This document shows positions 22,950-33,892 of a stretch of 64,000 nucleotides of DNA, in pieces. This DNA is from Nelumbo lutea (lineage: Eukaryota; Streptophyta; Magnoliopsida; Proteales; Nelumbonaceae), in contig JAKGHH010000007.1 in the NCBI GenBank assembly GCA_022828595.1, forward strand, positions 62,050,727 to 62,114,726. The letters run 5' to 3'. Each line of letters begins with the position of its first letter. Within the stretch, counting starts at the first letter, position 1. The position numbers and the translations under genes are program-made. Below the pieces are notes generated by a model. The model worked only from the letters and a program-made list of their open reading frames with translations, was not told the origin of the DNA and did not search any database.

Positions 22950-23768
22950 TGATGAAGGGAAATTTGGCCCAACCTCGCAATCACCCGACACGTGGCAAAA
23001 GCAAGCAGCTCGGGGCAGAAGAGCGCCCAAAACGAGCACCGAAAGTAACCAACAGTCCAAGCTCACTAGGAGTTCGAACTCCCTACCAAGAACCCAAGTT
23101 CCCTACTGGGAGTCCAAGCTCCCTACTAAGAACCCGAGCTCCCTACTAAGAACCCGAGCTCCCTGCAAGGAGCTCGAACTATCTCGGGTCCTAAGCCTCA
23201 CAAGGCCGTGACCCGAGCTGGCCCATGGCAGCTCGGAACACTCCCCAAACCGAACTCAAGACTCATCTCGCTCGCCACTCCAGCACTTCGCTTCTGAAAC
23301 ACCAGACTGACCAAACGTACCTGACACCGAGGACGTTTGTATCCAAGGGCGGCGCACCTGACTGATTTGGCATCTGACGCCTGACAGCCGCACTTCAAAC
23401 GGCCTCCTGCCACCGTCGTCACCAGCCGCAGAGACGGCTCCGACAAAAGGAGCAGTGGCGGTTCTGTCCGACCAGAGGGGATGACATCCGAACTGGCAGG
23501 AGCTCAGAGATAATCATGCCCGATCTGACAGAAGCCTGGGAGTAAGTGCGCGAGGTGGTTATAAAAGGCTCCCTACCCCCAAGAACGAGGTATGCTAACT
23601 TTGCGCTATCTGGCTTATCTTGCCTTTGAAGGATTCTAACTTAAGCTTCGGAGCCTTTACACCGGGTTCTCCCCGGAGTTTCTTCATTTTCTCCGTTTCA
23701 GGTCCCCTGCCACTCAGTTCAGAGGCAAGATCGTTGACAGCTAAGATCGGCCGGATTGTGCATCATCA
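22950..23768 (+). repeat. 3' LTR of the right Tat copy
   Basis: Runs from TGATGAAGGG to GTGCATCATCA, about 819 bp, with TGATGA...TCATCA ends. A 20-bp unit (AAGAACCCGAGCTCCCTACT) is repeated about four times at 23070-23170. A TATA box lies at 23560. The inverted counterpart is 14653-15459. The five bases outside the two outer LTR ends (CAAAG on the left, CTACT on the right) do not match, so the pair does not look like one simple insertion. Confidence 0.82.
23560..23566 (+). promoter_or_regulatory. TATA box of the right Tat LTR
   Basis: TATAAAA in GGTTATAAAAGGC, about 200 bp before the LTR end, as expected for an LTR promoter reading toward a missing 5' gag. Confidence 0.55.
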
Positions 23769-23998
23769 CTACTCATCCATGCATTTTTCTTCAACTGAAA
23801 CATCAAGAGGAATGTTTCAAATTACCAACGAGAGATGCTCATGAACATGTATAAGACTTTGAGCTTCTATAGTTCTATTAGGCAGAACTATTCAGAAGCC
23901 AATAATGCTCCTACAAAACTCTTAGGCATCACAGATTCACAATAATAAAGTGACAAAAATATTGCCTGAAACAAACTTTTGGTTCTCGATGCAGTAAC

Positions 23999-24865
23999 TC
24001 AGAACATTGTCAAAACAATCTCTTGCATAAACTCTTCTGGGGCTGCAAAAAACAAAAAGCTAGAATGTTAAGGAGGGGTGACATTCAAGTTGTTTGAATT
24101 GGTTAGCTAGTGTGCATTCTTGTTTAGATTGTTAGAATCGTCCTAATAGTGTTAAGTTGGAGGCATATCCAAGACTGGCTTAGTATGAACTATGAACTGG
24201 AAAGTGAGCTGGAGTAATTCAGTACCTTCTCCGCCTGGGAATAGATTGAACTGACCAATGGCCTGGCAAACAAACATCTCAACTCCACTCAACGTGGGTT
24301 CCAGCAGCTTCTGCTTCTTTCAACAGTCGGATTTTTCTAGGTGTGTAAACAGCATCGGAGACAAGCTCATAAACTCCCATAGTTTCCTACTTAAGCAAAC
24401 GAGCATTTAGTTTTGGTTTACCAATTATACACTATATTGTACTCTGGATATAAAAGAAAGAAGAAGAACCTCGGCCACGGGAATTCGATCTGTGTTTGGA
24501 TGCATTCCCAATGAAGTGGCATTTGCAAGGATTGCTCCTCTTTCTGGGTGGATTTAGCAATATTTTCATAAGGAAGAGATTCCCCAAAGACTGAGCAGGC
24601 TAGAGATTTCACTCTTCCTTTTCAAATAAAATCACAATGGTAGAAATGACTAATAGATGAAAATTAGAAGATAGGAAGCATGCTTAACTAGCCAGAGAGG
24701 CCATTCTAGTATTTTTACCATATTTTCTGTCAAAAATGATAACCCTTGCTCCTGTACTTTTGGCACCAAAGGCCAATGCTCTTCCAGCACCTCCAGCACC
24801 AACGATCACAAACATTTTACCAGCAATTGGAGAACTTGGTGATGCCTCCATAGTGTCTTTCCTTG
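23999..24865 (-). pseudogene. Dehydroquinate dehydratase/shikimate dehydrogenase C-terminal exons
   Basis: Plants make shikimate with a bifunctional plastid enzyme; these are its last four exons on the minus strand. Exon 24865-24719 encodes SPIAGKMFVIVGAGGAGRAL, the NADP-binding glycine motif. Exon ending 24470 encodes GESLPYENIAK then, after a one-base loss, ILANATSLGMHPNTDRIPVA. Exon 24386-24226 encodes VYELVSDAVYTPRKIRLLKE, then after an apparent two-base loss SGVEMFVCQAIGQFNLFPGG. Exon 24042-23999 encodes PEEFMQEIVLTMF and the stop. Splice signals at the retained introns look normal, so this is a decayed genomic copy or truncated gene, not a processed one. The dehydratase half is absent; unidentified sequence, a SINE and a LINE lie beyond. 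Confidence 0.8.
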
Positions 24866-25123
24866 CTGTCAGTTTTTTTCCGTTAGTTTCAAATTTTAGT
24901 TATTAATAAACAAGTTCTACATTGTTTTTCCAGGGGAGAGGAAATCTTGAGCTGAAGGAATTTTTTATCAGAGCTACAGGAAATTTTCCATCATGATATT
25001 CCTTATCTTTGGAACTGGAAAAAAATGGGAAAGAAAAACCCGAAGTAATAAAGAGGTCTAATTTGGGCAAAACTCCAATTATGACATATCCCCTAATCAT
25101 TAGTCAAACAGTAGGGCTTTAGG

Positions 25124-25250
25124 TTCCAAGTGGCTAGTTGGTAAGGTCTCCAACTGGTTGAAGTGGAGACTTGGGATCAAATCTCACCTTCACTAGAATT
25201 GGGGGGGTTATGGCCTTCCCCCCATTGTGTAGCCCAATGAAAAAGAAAAG
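25124..25250 (+). mobile_element. tRNA-derived SINE
   Basis: An A-box-like phrase (TGGCTAGTTGGTAAGG) is followed about 35 bp later by a B-box-like phrase (GGGATCAAATCTC), then a G-rich segment and the end GTGTAGCCC with a short A-rich tail. The element at 37461-37616 is the same family on the other strand, sharing GGAGACTTGGGATC and the GTGTAGCCC end. Confidence 0.65.
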
Positions 25251-25299
25251 TAAGGCTTTGCTTGTTTGCAGTGCAAAGTTGAACTGGTTAAAAGACTGT

Positions 25300-26040
25300 A
25301 TAGATTAACAGAGGTAAAAGTCACTATCAGTGGCTGCTATGAAAGGAGGGGAGAGCAGTTGATCAGGAGTGCGAAATTCAGGAGGCCTTTATTGAACAGA
25401 GAAGTTGAAAAATGCATCTCTCTTAGAGAAACTGGAGGGTGTAAAACCTACAATTTAGCTCAAAGACAAGCATTGGTGGAAAGAGTGCAAGAATGGCAAG
25501 TTCACAGTAAACTCATGTTATCTGGCTCTCAGCAGATCTAAGATGTGAACCACATTAAGGGCATCTGGGGAAACCCAGTTCCTCCAAGAGTGGAGGCTCT
25601 GGCTTGGCTGATAACAATGGACAGCATTTTGACAGCTAATCACTTGAAATCCAGAGGCTTTAACATGGCTTCCAGATGTTGCCTTTGTGAGGACCAAGAG
25701 GAGAACACGATTCACCTATTCATTTCATGCAATTTTTCAAGATTTGTGTGGAATGTGTTTACTTCCATGTTCAGGGACTCTGGATTTCACCCAACCACAA
25801 CAGCTGAGATTTTTTCAACAAGGCCTAGGCTGTTTAGGTGCAAGAAGGCAATGTTACTATGGAGTTGTATCCCATTTGCAATATGCTGGAACATATGGAA
25901 GGAAAGGAACAGGACTTTTGAAGACAAGGCTTGTAGCATGGAGAAGATGGTTGCAACTGTGAGCAGATCTGTGGTAGAATGGGTGTTGATTCTTCCTGAA
26001 TTCAGTCATCAAAAAATGAGGATTTTGGGAGTGGGTTAGG
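25300..26040 (+). pseudogene. LINE ORF2 3' end (zf-RVT domain)
   Basis: The end of a plant LINE ORF2. The first block (WWKECKNGKFTVNSCYLALS) is in one frame near 25470; a stop or shift follows, then 25545-26039 is open and carries GNPVPPRVEALAWLI, RGFNMASRCCLCEDQEE and HLFISCNFSRFVWNV, with the Cys/His residues of the zf-RVT domain, then CWNIWKERNRTFED. RT and endonuclease are missing, as expected for a 5'-truncated LINE insertion. No clear poly(A) tail is visible before the hAT remnant at 26084. Confidence 0.8.
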
Positions 26041-26083
26041 AGAGATTTTATCTACATCAAAAACAAACAAAAGAATAAGTTAA

Positions 26084-28017
26084 TCAGAACTTTTTAAAAC
26101 TAATAAGAGCTTCAACATTTTCTGGAAGAAGGGACTTGTGATATTGCTCTAAAATTCTACCTCCACCACTAAATGCAACTTCTGAAGCAACTGTAGAAAC
26201 TGGAATTGTAAAAACATCACAAGCCATCCTTGATAACTCAAGAAAGCGAGACTCATTCAATCTCTAAAATCCTAAGATATCAATATAGCTTTTTCAATCA
26301 ATGCTTGTTTTCTCTAAATACAAGTCTAATTGGGATTTTTTTCATAAATAGCATAGACTTGACTTTAAAAATTATCAAATTCCTACAATAATAAGAATGC
26401 AATATCATATAATCGGCAAATAAGTTAGATATTGATTAAATATCTAATATATGAAAACTTTATATTTTTATTTTCTTAAAAATAAATATTTCAAATTATA
26501 ATTACCTCAATTGGATCAAACTCCTCATCAAGCATTGTATTACTAGTGTCCATAGTTTCAATAATTGATTTCACATTAGGCATGACATTACTACTCTTCA
26601 TATAATCGGCAAATAAGTTCCTCAATGTTTCTTTAACAAGAATTGTGTGATTTATTGCATCTTCCACATTATACAACTTCTTATATACAAGCTTCACAAA
26701 TTTCAATTTGAAACGAGGATCTAGAACAACAACAATTGCCAAAATAATGTTATATTCTTTCCAATATTTGTCAAATTTACTTAACATAGACTTGGGCATT
26801 TCCTTCAAAAATTCATCTCTGCCTTTCAACCTCAAACACAATTCAACTTTCCAAACCCCGTGAAAATATAAATTTGAAGTTGGATATTGAGTTCTTGAGA
26901 AAATGTTGGTCATGTCATAGAAAACTTTCAAAAACTTAAAATTTTTTTTAATCTTCACCCATTCTTATTCGGTTGGAGCATTAGCATAATTGATATCATA
27001 TGATTTCAAATGAGAAAAAACTTTTCGATAAAACATAGCCCTTTCAAGCATCAAATGTGGAGTTCCACTTTGTAGAAACATCCAAATTTAGTTTCTTTTT
27101 ACTCTCAATCATCAATTGATTGGCACATTCAACTAATCTCGGTTTCGTGCCTTGGAACCTTTAACAAGCTTTTACAATTTTTCTAATTTTAAGCATCACA
27201 TCATCTATTTCTTTCAAGCCTTCTTGCACTATAAGATTCAAAATATGTGTACAATAATGCACATGGAAAACTTTTCCATCTAATAAAAGTGCATTTTTCA
27301 AGTTAAGACGCCTTCTATACAAATTAACAAATGTATCATTGGCTCAGGCATTGTCTAAACTAATTGAAAATAACTTATTTTTAATTTGTCATCCATTTAA
27401 TACATTTGACACCTTCTCCAAAATTGCAACACCAGTGTGAGATGGTGGTACATGAGAAAAACTTGGAATTCGTTTTTGTAACCTCCACTCACTATCAACA
27501 AAATGAATAGTGATGCACATATATGATTCCGTGGTAATTGAAGTCGACATATCTAATGTAAGACAAATTCTACCAGGAAGCGATTGTAATAAATCCCACA
27601 ATTTTTTCTTCTCCTTAATGTATATCTTTAATACATCAGTTTTTGCAATGTAATATGAAATACGTTTCACTTCCAGATTCAAAATAGAATGTATACATCT
27701 AATAACTTCATGCTCTGCAAATGAAAATGCATATCTATGTCTAATTATAGCCATTGCCATATTTTCTCTATATGCATCTTGATCACATTTATTAACTCAA
27801 CTCCTAGAATATTCATCACATTCTCTACAAATTCTTATATGACACAACATATTTGATGTACCGCCAACACTCACATTTGCACTATACGTTTTATCACAAT
27901 CTTTGCATTTTGCCCTTTCAATTTCATTTTCATCATAAAACAAATCAAAGTGTTTTAAACAACAGAAGTTTATCTTCTTTTATTCCTTGAAGTAGACCCT
28001 AATGAATTTGGCATCAT
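26084..28017 (-). pseudogene. hAT-superfamily transposase, decayed
   Basis: Minus strand, from about ATG 28017 to TGA 26084. A BED-type zinc finger (CKDCDKTYSANV, then H and C in NMLCHIRICRE) is followed by LPGRICLTLDMSTSITTESY (first catalytic-domain block), KVFHVHYCTHILNLIVQEGL, the segment KYWKEYNIILAIVVVLDPRF and the C-terminal dimerisation region (IPVSTVASEVAFSGGGRILE). This order is that of plant hAT transposases of the RICESLEEPER type. Several stops and frameshifts break it. Family knowledge: hAT proteins make 8-bp target duplications, the same size seen around three MITEs in this window. Its own terminal repeats were not found. Confidence 0.85.
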
Positions 28018-28044
28018 TATGGCTTTCCATTGACATTAGTCTGT

Positions 28045-28081
<37 letters not shown>

Positions 28082-29812
28082 ATTCATATTTATACTACAA
28101 ACAAACAAAGCTTAAATGAATTGAATGCCAATAGGAGCATCATTTCAAGGTCATCAACACATCATTAGTGAATTTGACAGAATGAATTTGCCAACATGAG
28201 CATCATTTCAAACAAATAGAGTTATATTTTCAAGTAAATTCTATTCAAAAGATGAATTTGACATGACATACATTCCCTGGTCATCCAGGGATGGAAAAGC
28301 TTAAATTGACATTGATAGAGGAGGGTGAATGATCCAATAATGGATCCCAAAATCTGGAAGAATCCAAAAGAGTTTATACAAGAAAGGTTCATGGATGGGT
28401 CTTTTGATTTCAAGGGTCAGCATTTTGAATTTATACCGTTTGGAGAAGGTTGAAGAATATGTCCTGTTGGCTTTGGGGTTATGTAAAGTGAAGTAGAAGT
28501 CCAAGTTTCAATCAATTAGGTAATCTATATTTATCTCATAGCCCAATTAATGTAAGTTGCAGGTCCAAGAGAAATGGAGAGAAATGCAAGCAACTATTGA
28601 ATAAGGGCTACTTAACTCTCAACTCTACATGCGATCAGCGATATAATGCAACAAGTCAAAAATTTTCCCCATGCATGTTGTAGAGTAGTAGACAAGGTTA
28701 AAGATAGATAGAGAGAGAGAGAAAGTACCTGAGATGGCAGCCTGAATCGCCATATTGATCTGTGTTGATCTTTGCTAAACCCTAGAGATCATTCTTTCCT
28801 CTTCTTTCTCCACTTCTCTGTATTGAGTATTGGTTGATCTCTACTCATTGATGGGTTCGGTGGTTAACCATTATCCAACCGTCCAATCCGTTAAAGACCA
28901 TGCTTATTGGGCTAACCGACCCACAATCACCCGAAACTAAATAAATGGGTTCAACCCATTAATACTTGGGTGGGTTGGGGCCGCCCAACTCAGGTACTTT
29001 TGGCTTGATTTGAACTAAAGACATGAGTTTGAATTCGGCTTGACTCAAAAGCTTATATGTTCGAACTTGATGAGTTGAATCAAGATTTTCATTAATCAAG
29101 CTCGATTAGTTCATGAAAAGCTTGACTTATGTTCACCCTTAAATGTAGTGTTTAGTTCAATTGGGTGTTTTGAGGAAACAACCTCATATCAGAGTCACAT
29201 TAAATTTTGAGAAAATCATCAAAAGAACACATCAAATATGTTGTTTGGTTAGATATTTTCACAAAAAGAAAAAAATGTTGTGCCATTTTCTCAAAAAATA
29301 GCCCATCTTAAAAACATCATTTTTTATATTTTTTTTATTTTCTTAAATCATTTTCGGGTATAAACGACTGACGTGGCTCCTACGTGACATCATTTTCTCA
29401 AAAAATGGCAATTGAACCTAATAACACCATGCATAAACATTTTCTCTAATCTGCAAAAAAAAAGTAATAAAATAAAATAAATACAATGGAACCAAACACC
29501 TTCTAAATCCGGGTTAGAAATAAATTCAAGACACCATGTGAATGGAGTCAGGATGACTTTTTTTGGTAAAAGAGAACTTTATTCGCACCAACAGAAAGGA
29601 TTAAGGAGGATATAGATTTTCAAAACAGAGATGTTCAAATGGGTCGAACCACAATGAGAAATGGTTGGTCGCCATAAAGTAATTTCTAGGCAAAATAGCT
29701 GCCTTGGCTAGGTGACGAGACAGCTTGCTTGTGGCACACTTAAGTGCTGAAAACTCAGAGTGGAGAAACGCCTTGCAAGGCGACCAGATGTAAAGCCTAC
29801 GTTTGTAGTGCT
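28018..29812. other. Non-coding, AT-rich; TA microsatellite
   Basis: (TA)n at 28049-28077. No supported gene. The phrase GTTCACCCTTAA near 29130 resembles a hAT terminal end and may mark the 5' edge of the hAT element, but no partner was found on the other side. Short frames at 28222-28504 (minus) have no recognisable content. Confidence 0.45.
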
Positions 29813-30173
29813 TAGGGGTGGATTCGAGACGAGCCGAACCGAATAATACAAGGCTCGAGTTTGGCTTGCCAAGATTGTATAAGGCTCGAGCTCGATTCAA
29901 GTTAAAACATTGAGCTTGAACTCGACTCGAATCAAAAACTCATAAATTCGAGCTTGATTTGGGAAAAAAATATTTTATAAAAATAAAAAATATATATATA
30001 TATAAAATATTTTTTTATTTGATATTTAAAAAATTAAGAATTATAATAATTAGTTATTTATATATATAAAATTAAAAACATTATATATAATATTTTTATT
30101 ACATATTATTATTATTATTATTATTATTGTTGTATATATGTACCTATTTGATCTCGGCTCGTGGCCACCCCTA
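29813..30173. mobile_element. hAT-type MITE with 8-bp target-site duplication
   Basis: Ends are TAGGGGTGG...CCACCCCTA. The flanks are GTAGTGCT (29805-29812) and GTAATGCT (30174-30181), an 8-bp duplication with one mismatch. The interior is AT-rich with TA runs and a TTA repeat, and contains gene-name-like phrases common to hAT subterminal regions (GAGCCGAACC, CTCGGCTCG). Confidence 0.8.
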
Positions 30174-31122
30174 GTAATGCTTGAGGACTTTGGTGAAAGC
30201 CATATTAATTGCTACTGTACAACAGAAGATTGGAGATGGCTATGGTTGAACCAGGTTGGTTATAAGTGGGGCCCTCCTTCTTCATATTCTTTTACCCAAT
30301 CTTACCATTTTTTAAATTTTTATCAGTTAGGTTTTATTTTAAAATTTTGAAAAATAATAAAAGGCAAATTCGATATTTTATTATTTCAGTGATTCAGTCA
30401 ATGCTTAATAATCATGTCAATTGTCATAAAAACTTAGGAATAGTTTAAATAATTTTTTAAAGTGTGGGATAATTTTTAGTCTATTTCTTAAAACTTAAGG
30501 GTAGTTTAAATATTTTACCCTATCTGAACTGAAACCTTGTTTGATCCTTCTAAAACCTACACTTTACCTTTCGTAGTAACAATAATCAACAAACTTTCAT
30601 TTGTGAGAAAAACCCACCCACACTTTCAGATCCCAGCACTTTGCCTCTGCCTTATGCCTTAATGGGCTTGATGCAATTTTATGTGCTTTTATTGTATTTT
30701 ATTAATTTCCTTTTTATTGCATTTTAGTGTTTTCTATATATATATATATATATATTATAATGGCATGAGCAAAGTACTAGAGTCAAAATGTTCAAAATGG
30801 GTCTTTGTCACAAATGAAAGTTCAGGGAGGCAAGTGTTGCTACTCCCAAAGTATGGGATTACAAGTGGTAGTCTATAATTTATTCTTTAATAAGGCTCAG
30901 TTTGAAAGAAGTACAAATACAAATATGTAAAGTGCAAAACCTTGTATTTTATATTATTTTGTGTGTATTTACATTGTACATATTTACATTTTTATTCTTT
31001 CCAAACTGAGCCTAAATATATAACAACACACTAGTCACTAGGGGTGGTGATCACAGGTTGGGCTGAGTTAAACTTAGCACCTATGATAAGAGTTATAGTC
31101 TATGCTGACTTGGACTTTGGGA
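30174..31122. other. Non-coding AT-rich sequence with a TA microsatellite
   Basis: (TA)n at about 30736-30757. From 31036 a TAGGGGTGGTGATC end resembles a hAT MITE terminus; a possible partner end (GCCATCCCTA) occurs near 32281, but no duplication confirms it. Confidence 0.4.
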
Positions 31123-31521
31123 GGCCCTGTTCGTTTTTTCCGATAGTTACTTACACAGGTAAATGCAGTTACTTGGGTAAGCTTTTCCTGGGAAACACTT
31201 ACTTGGATAAGTGCACTTACCCATGTTCTTTAATTTCTCATGTAAATAAGGTAATGACCATTTTAGCCATAAAAAATTCATTATTAAAAGGGGCATTTTT
31301 GTCCCATTCGAGTGTTCCCAACTTTTCCTCTATGTGGGAAAGTTATTTACACACCTAGGAGATGTGTATCATTTTCCTAGGTAAGTGATACCTAGGAAAA
31401 TAAACTTTCCCTCGCCCCCAGATAAAGTTGAAAAAAGAACATGGGATTCTTGGTCAATGGGAACCAAAATCCTATGACTAACTTTCCCCCCTCTCAAACT
31501 CCAAAAAAAGAACACCCCCTT
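31123..31521. mobile_element. MITE with GGCCCTGTTC-type ends
   Basis: Begins GGCCCTGTTCGTTTTTTCC and ends with the imperfect complement GGAAAAAAAGAACACCCCCT-like sequence (31502-31520). The interior phrases AAGTGCACTTACCCATG and AAATAAGGTAATGACCATTTT are found inverted in the copy at 61411-61755. Superfamily is uncertain; PIF/Harbinger-like by end sequence only. Confidence 0.6.
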
Positions 31522-32690
31522 AGAATTATAGTTAACTCTAGAGAACAAGATATTCCCTCTTACATGTAGTGGTTCACGTGTCAATTAATGAATATATAAT
31601 CTAACCCAAATTGAATTAAGGTTGGGCCTAGGTTAATAACCCATTTGGGAGGGTTTTCGCATAGCAGCTTCAGGCGTTAGATGAGCTGAAAATCCCGAAA
31701 TGCCATGAAGTCTATTTGGTAAACGTCCGAAAAGGCAAATAGGATTACATTAGCTACAAATTTGGCTTTTTGGTTAAGCTATCTCATGTAGATTCTTTGA
31801 AAGCAGTTCACATAAGGATGACAAGAGGGTTTTGTAAATTCTAAACCAACCCATCTCCTTAAACCTCCCAACTGGTACCTATGCCAAAATCCATAGCAAG
31901 TTGGATTTTTAGAATTCAAGCTTTCCCTGCACATAAAAATGCAAAAAGCCTCCTTGATCCTACCCTCACTACATTAACAGTATAGTAGGCTGGGTTGAAT
32001 CCGCATCTAATTTCTTATTATATATAAGCAATAAATAAATAAGGTAACATGAACAAACATTAAAATTTCAAATTATTTGATTAAGATATATACAAAATAT
32101 TAATAAATTTAAAACCTAAATACCTAATACAAAAATTTCATATACTTTCCAAATTCCAACAAAATGCAGGTGGGGAGGATCAAATTTAGCCTAATACCGT
32201 ACATTACCCTTACCAGACCCAAAGTATATATATATATTTGGGCGGATATCCACCGAGTAGGGTGGTAGAAATTGCCATCCCTAAATTCACACAATACATC
32301 TTAATCACTACAGTTAGAGGTGTGGCCATGAGTTCAGCTTCTCACAAATTATTTAAATTGGGCTTGTAAAAAGCTCATATTAACTCGATTTAAACTGAAC
32401 TTGACCCTAACATATAGGCTCATTTGCTAATCGAGAATTGTTTGGGTGGACTTCTGCATTTGGGGTGCGTATTTGAGCAGTGGTTGGGCGTTACCGAACT
32501 TTTATCAAACCCAATTTCTAATAGGGCTCAGCTAGAAACCCCATAAGCCGCGTCCGAAAGCCCTCTAAAACGGTTACTCAAACCCCGCCTTGACCTTGGA
32601 TTGGGTCAGGCCCTAATCCGAGGTTCGAGTGTTACTGTGTTAGGGTAGGGGCGTGGCCTCAACCCGATCAAACCCGCCCGAATTGCACCC
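31522..32690. other. Non-coding, several hAT-MITE-like ends
   Basis: No gene. GCCATCCCTA (about 32272-32281), TTAGAGGTGTGGCCATGAG (about 32311) and GAATTGCACCCCTGG (about 32680-32694) look like hAT MITE termini, suggesting one or two degenerate copies; duplications could not be matched. Confidence 0.4.
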
Positions 32691-32759
32691 CTGGTGATGA
32701 TGATACAACGTGGTCCTGTCCGAATGCACCGTCATCATGATGACATTTTAAATCTGGTC

Positions 32760-32969
32760 GGATGATAAGAACACCGCTAACATAAAATGGACGGTTAGAT
32801 TTCTTTCGGGAGCTTCGGCCCCTCCTCTCTAATCGTCTCTCTTTTTGCTCCTCTGCCTTTTTGTTCTCTGCATCTGGTTTGGGGAATATTTCTAGGTCTC
32901 TTTTCTGCACATTCTAATGGTCTCCTGTCAAGATCCCTTCCCTTGGAGGTTATTCATCGCCTTGCTTAC
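32760..32969 (+). other. Possible 5' UTR exon of the BTB/POZ gene
   Basis: A CT-rich transcribed-looking stretch (CCCCTCCTCTCTAATCGTCT) ends in CTTGCTTACAG followed by GTACGAGC, a plausible splice donor at 32970. The BTB coding exon 7.5 kb downstream is preceded by a TTTTCTTCAG acceptor (about 40454-40463) but has no obvious core promoter nearby. Linking the two is inference; it could also be an unrelated exon. Confidence 0.3.
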
Positions 32970-33489
32970 AGGTACGAGCTTTTCTGTTTGACCTATCAAT
33001 CTCTATTGTTTTTGAGTCCATTTTCCCTTCTGGATTTGTGAATAGTCGGCCATGACTCATTAATTTGATCTTCACTATCTGAGTTCTTTCCTTTTATTTT
33101 AGTTATTTTCGTGCTTAAAGATCTTAGCTTTGAGACTTCTGTAAGTAACACAGCAAATAAGAATGGATCTGCAATAACAGAAACGCCTCTTTGTTCACCA
33201 AACTAGTAGATGCTGAAATTGATGCAGTATCATGAGAAATTAGCAGTTTAGGTACTGAAATGAATATCCATTTAATGTTGCGGATGTATTCACTGGTTTT
33301 GGAGTTCTTTTCTAAACTTAGTTGGTAAATGGAGGATTTCATAACAATCACATAACTGAAAAAACAGGGTTGCACAAGTTTCGCTTTGCTTTCCAGGCAT
33401 GGGTTCCCACATATTTGCTATTTCATAACTATAACTAGACAAAATTGATAGCATTGACCTAGAGTAGCACGTTTGAAAGAGTAGATGCA

Positions 33490-33892
33490 TTTTTTTTTTT
33501 TCTTCCGAAATGCAATTACCTTCATTTGGGGTCTGTACTCTATTGCGTTATGACTAGAAGTCTAGAACCACATTTACAGAGCGGTGAGAATCTTGCCCTA
33601 TCCTAGTGGTTGAATTATCCAAATTCAAATTATTACTCGGTACTCCTCAAGCTAGATTTCAAGTTTGCCCAATTTTGTTTCATTAAACTCTGCTGGAGTA
33701 GAAACAATCTGAATCATCTCCAAATAACCATCCTGTAGGAAGTACCGAGTAATAATTTGAATTTGGATAATTCAACCACTAGGATAGGGCAAGATTCTCA
33801 CCGCTCTGTAAATGTGGTTCTAGACTTCTAGTCATAACGCAATAGAGTACAGACCTCAAATGAAGGTAATTGCATTTCGGAAGAAAAAAAAA
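33490..33892. repeat. Long near-perfect hairpin
   Basis: The arms 33490-33644 and 33741-33892 are reverse complements over about 150 bp, with one substitution seen by eye (TTTGGGGTC against TTTGAGGTC) and a 96-bp loop. Outer ends are a poly(T)/poly(A) pair. No target duplication or known terminal motif was found, so it could be a young foldback element, an inverted duplication or a hairpin-RNA locus. It lies inside the putative long intron. Confidence 0.9.

Noticed and set aside
14653..23768. Plastid-like inverted repeat or single palindromic element
   Set aside because: Content is retrotransposon, arms are clearly diverged, and outer flanks share no target duplication.
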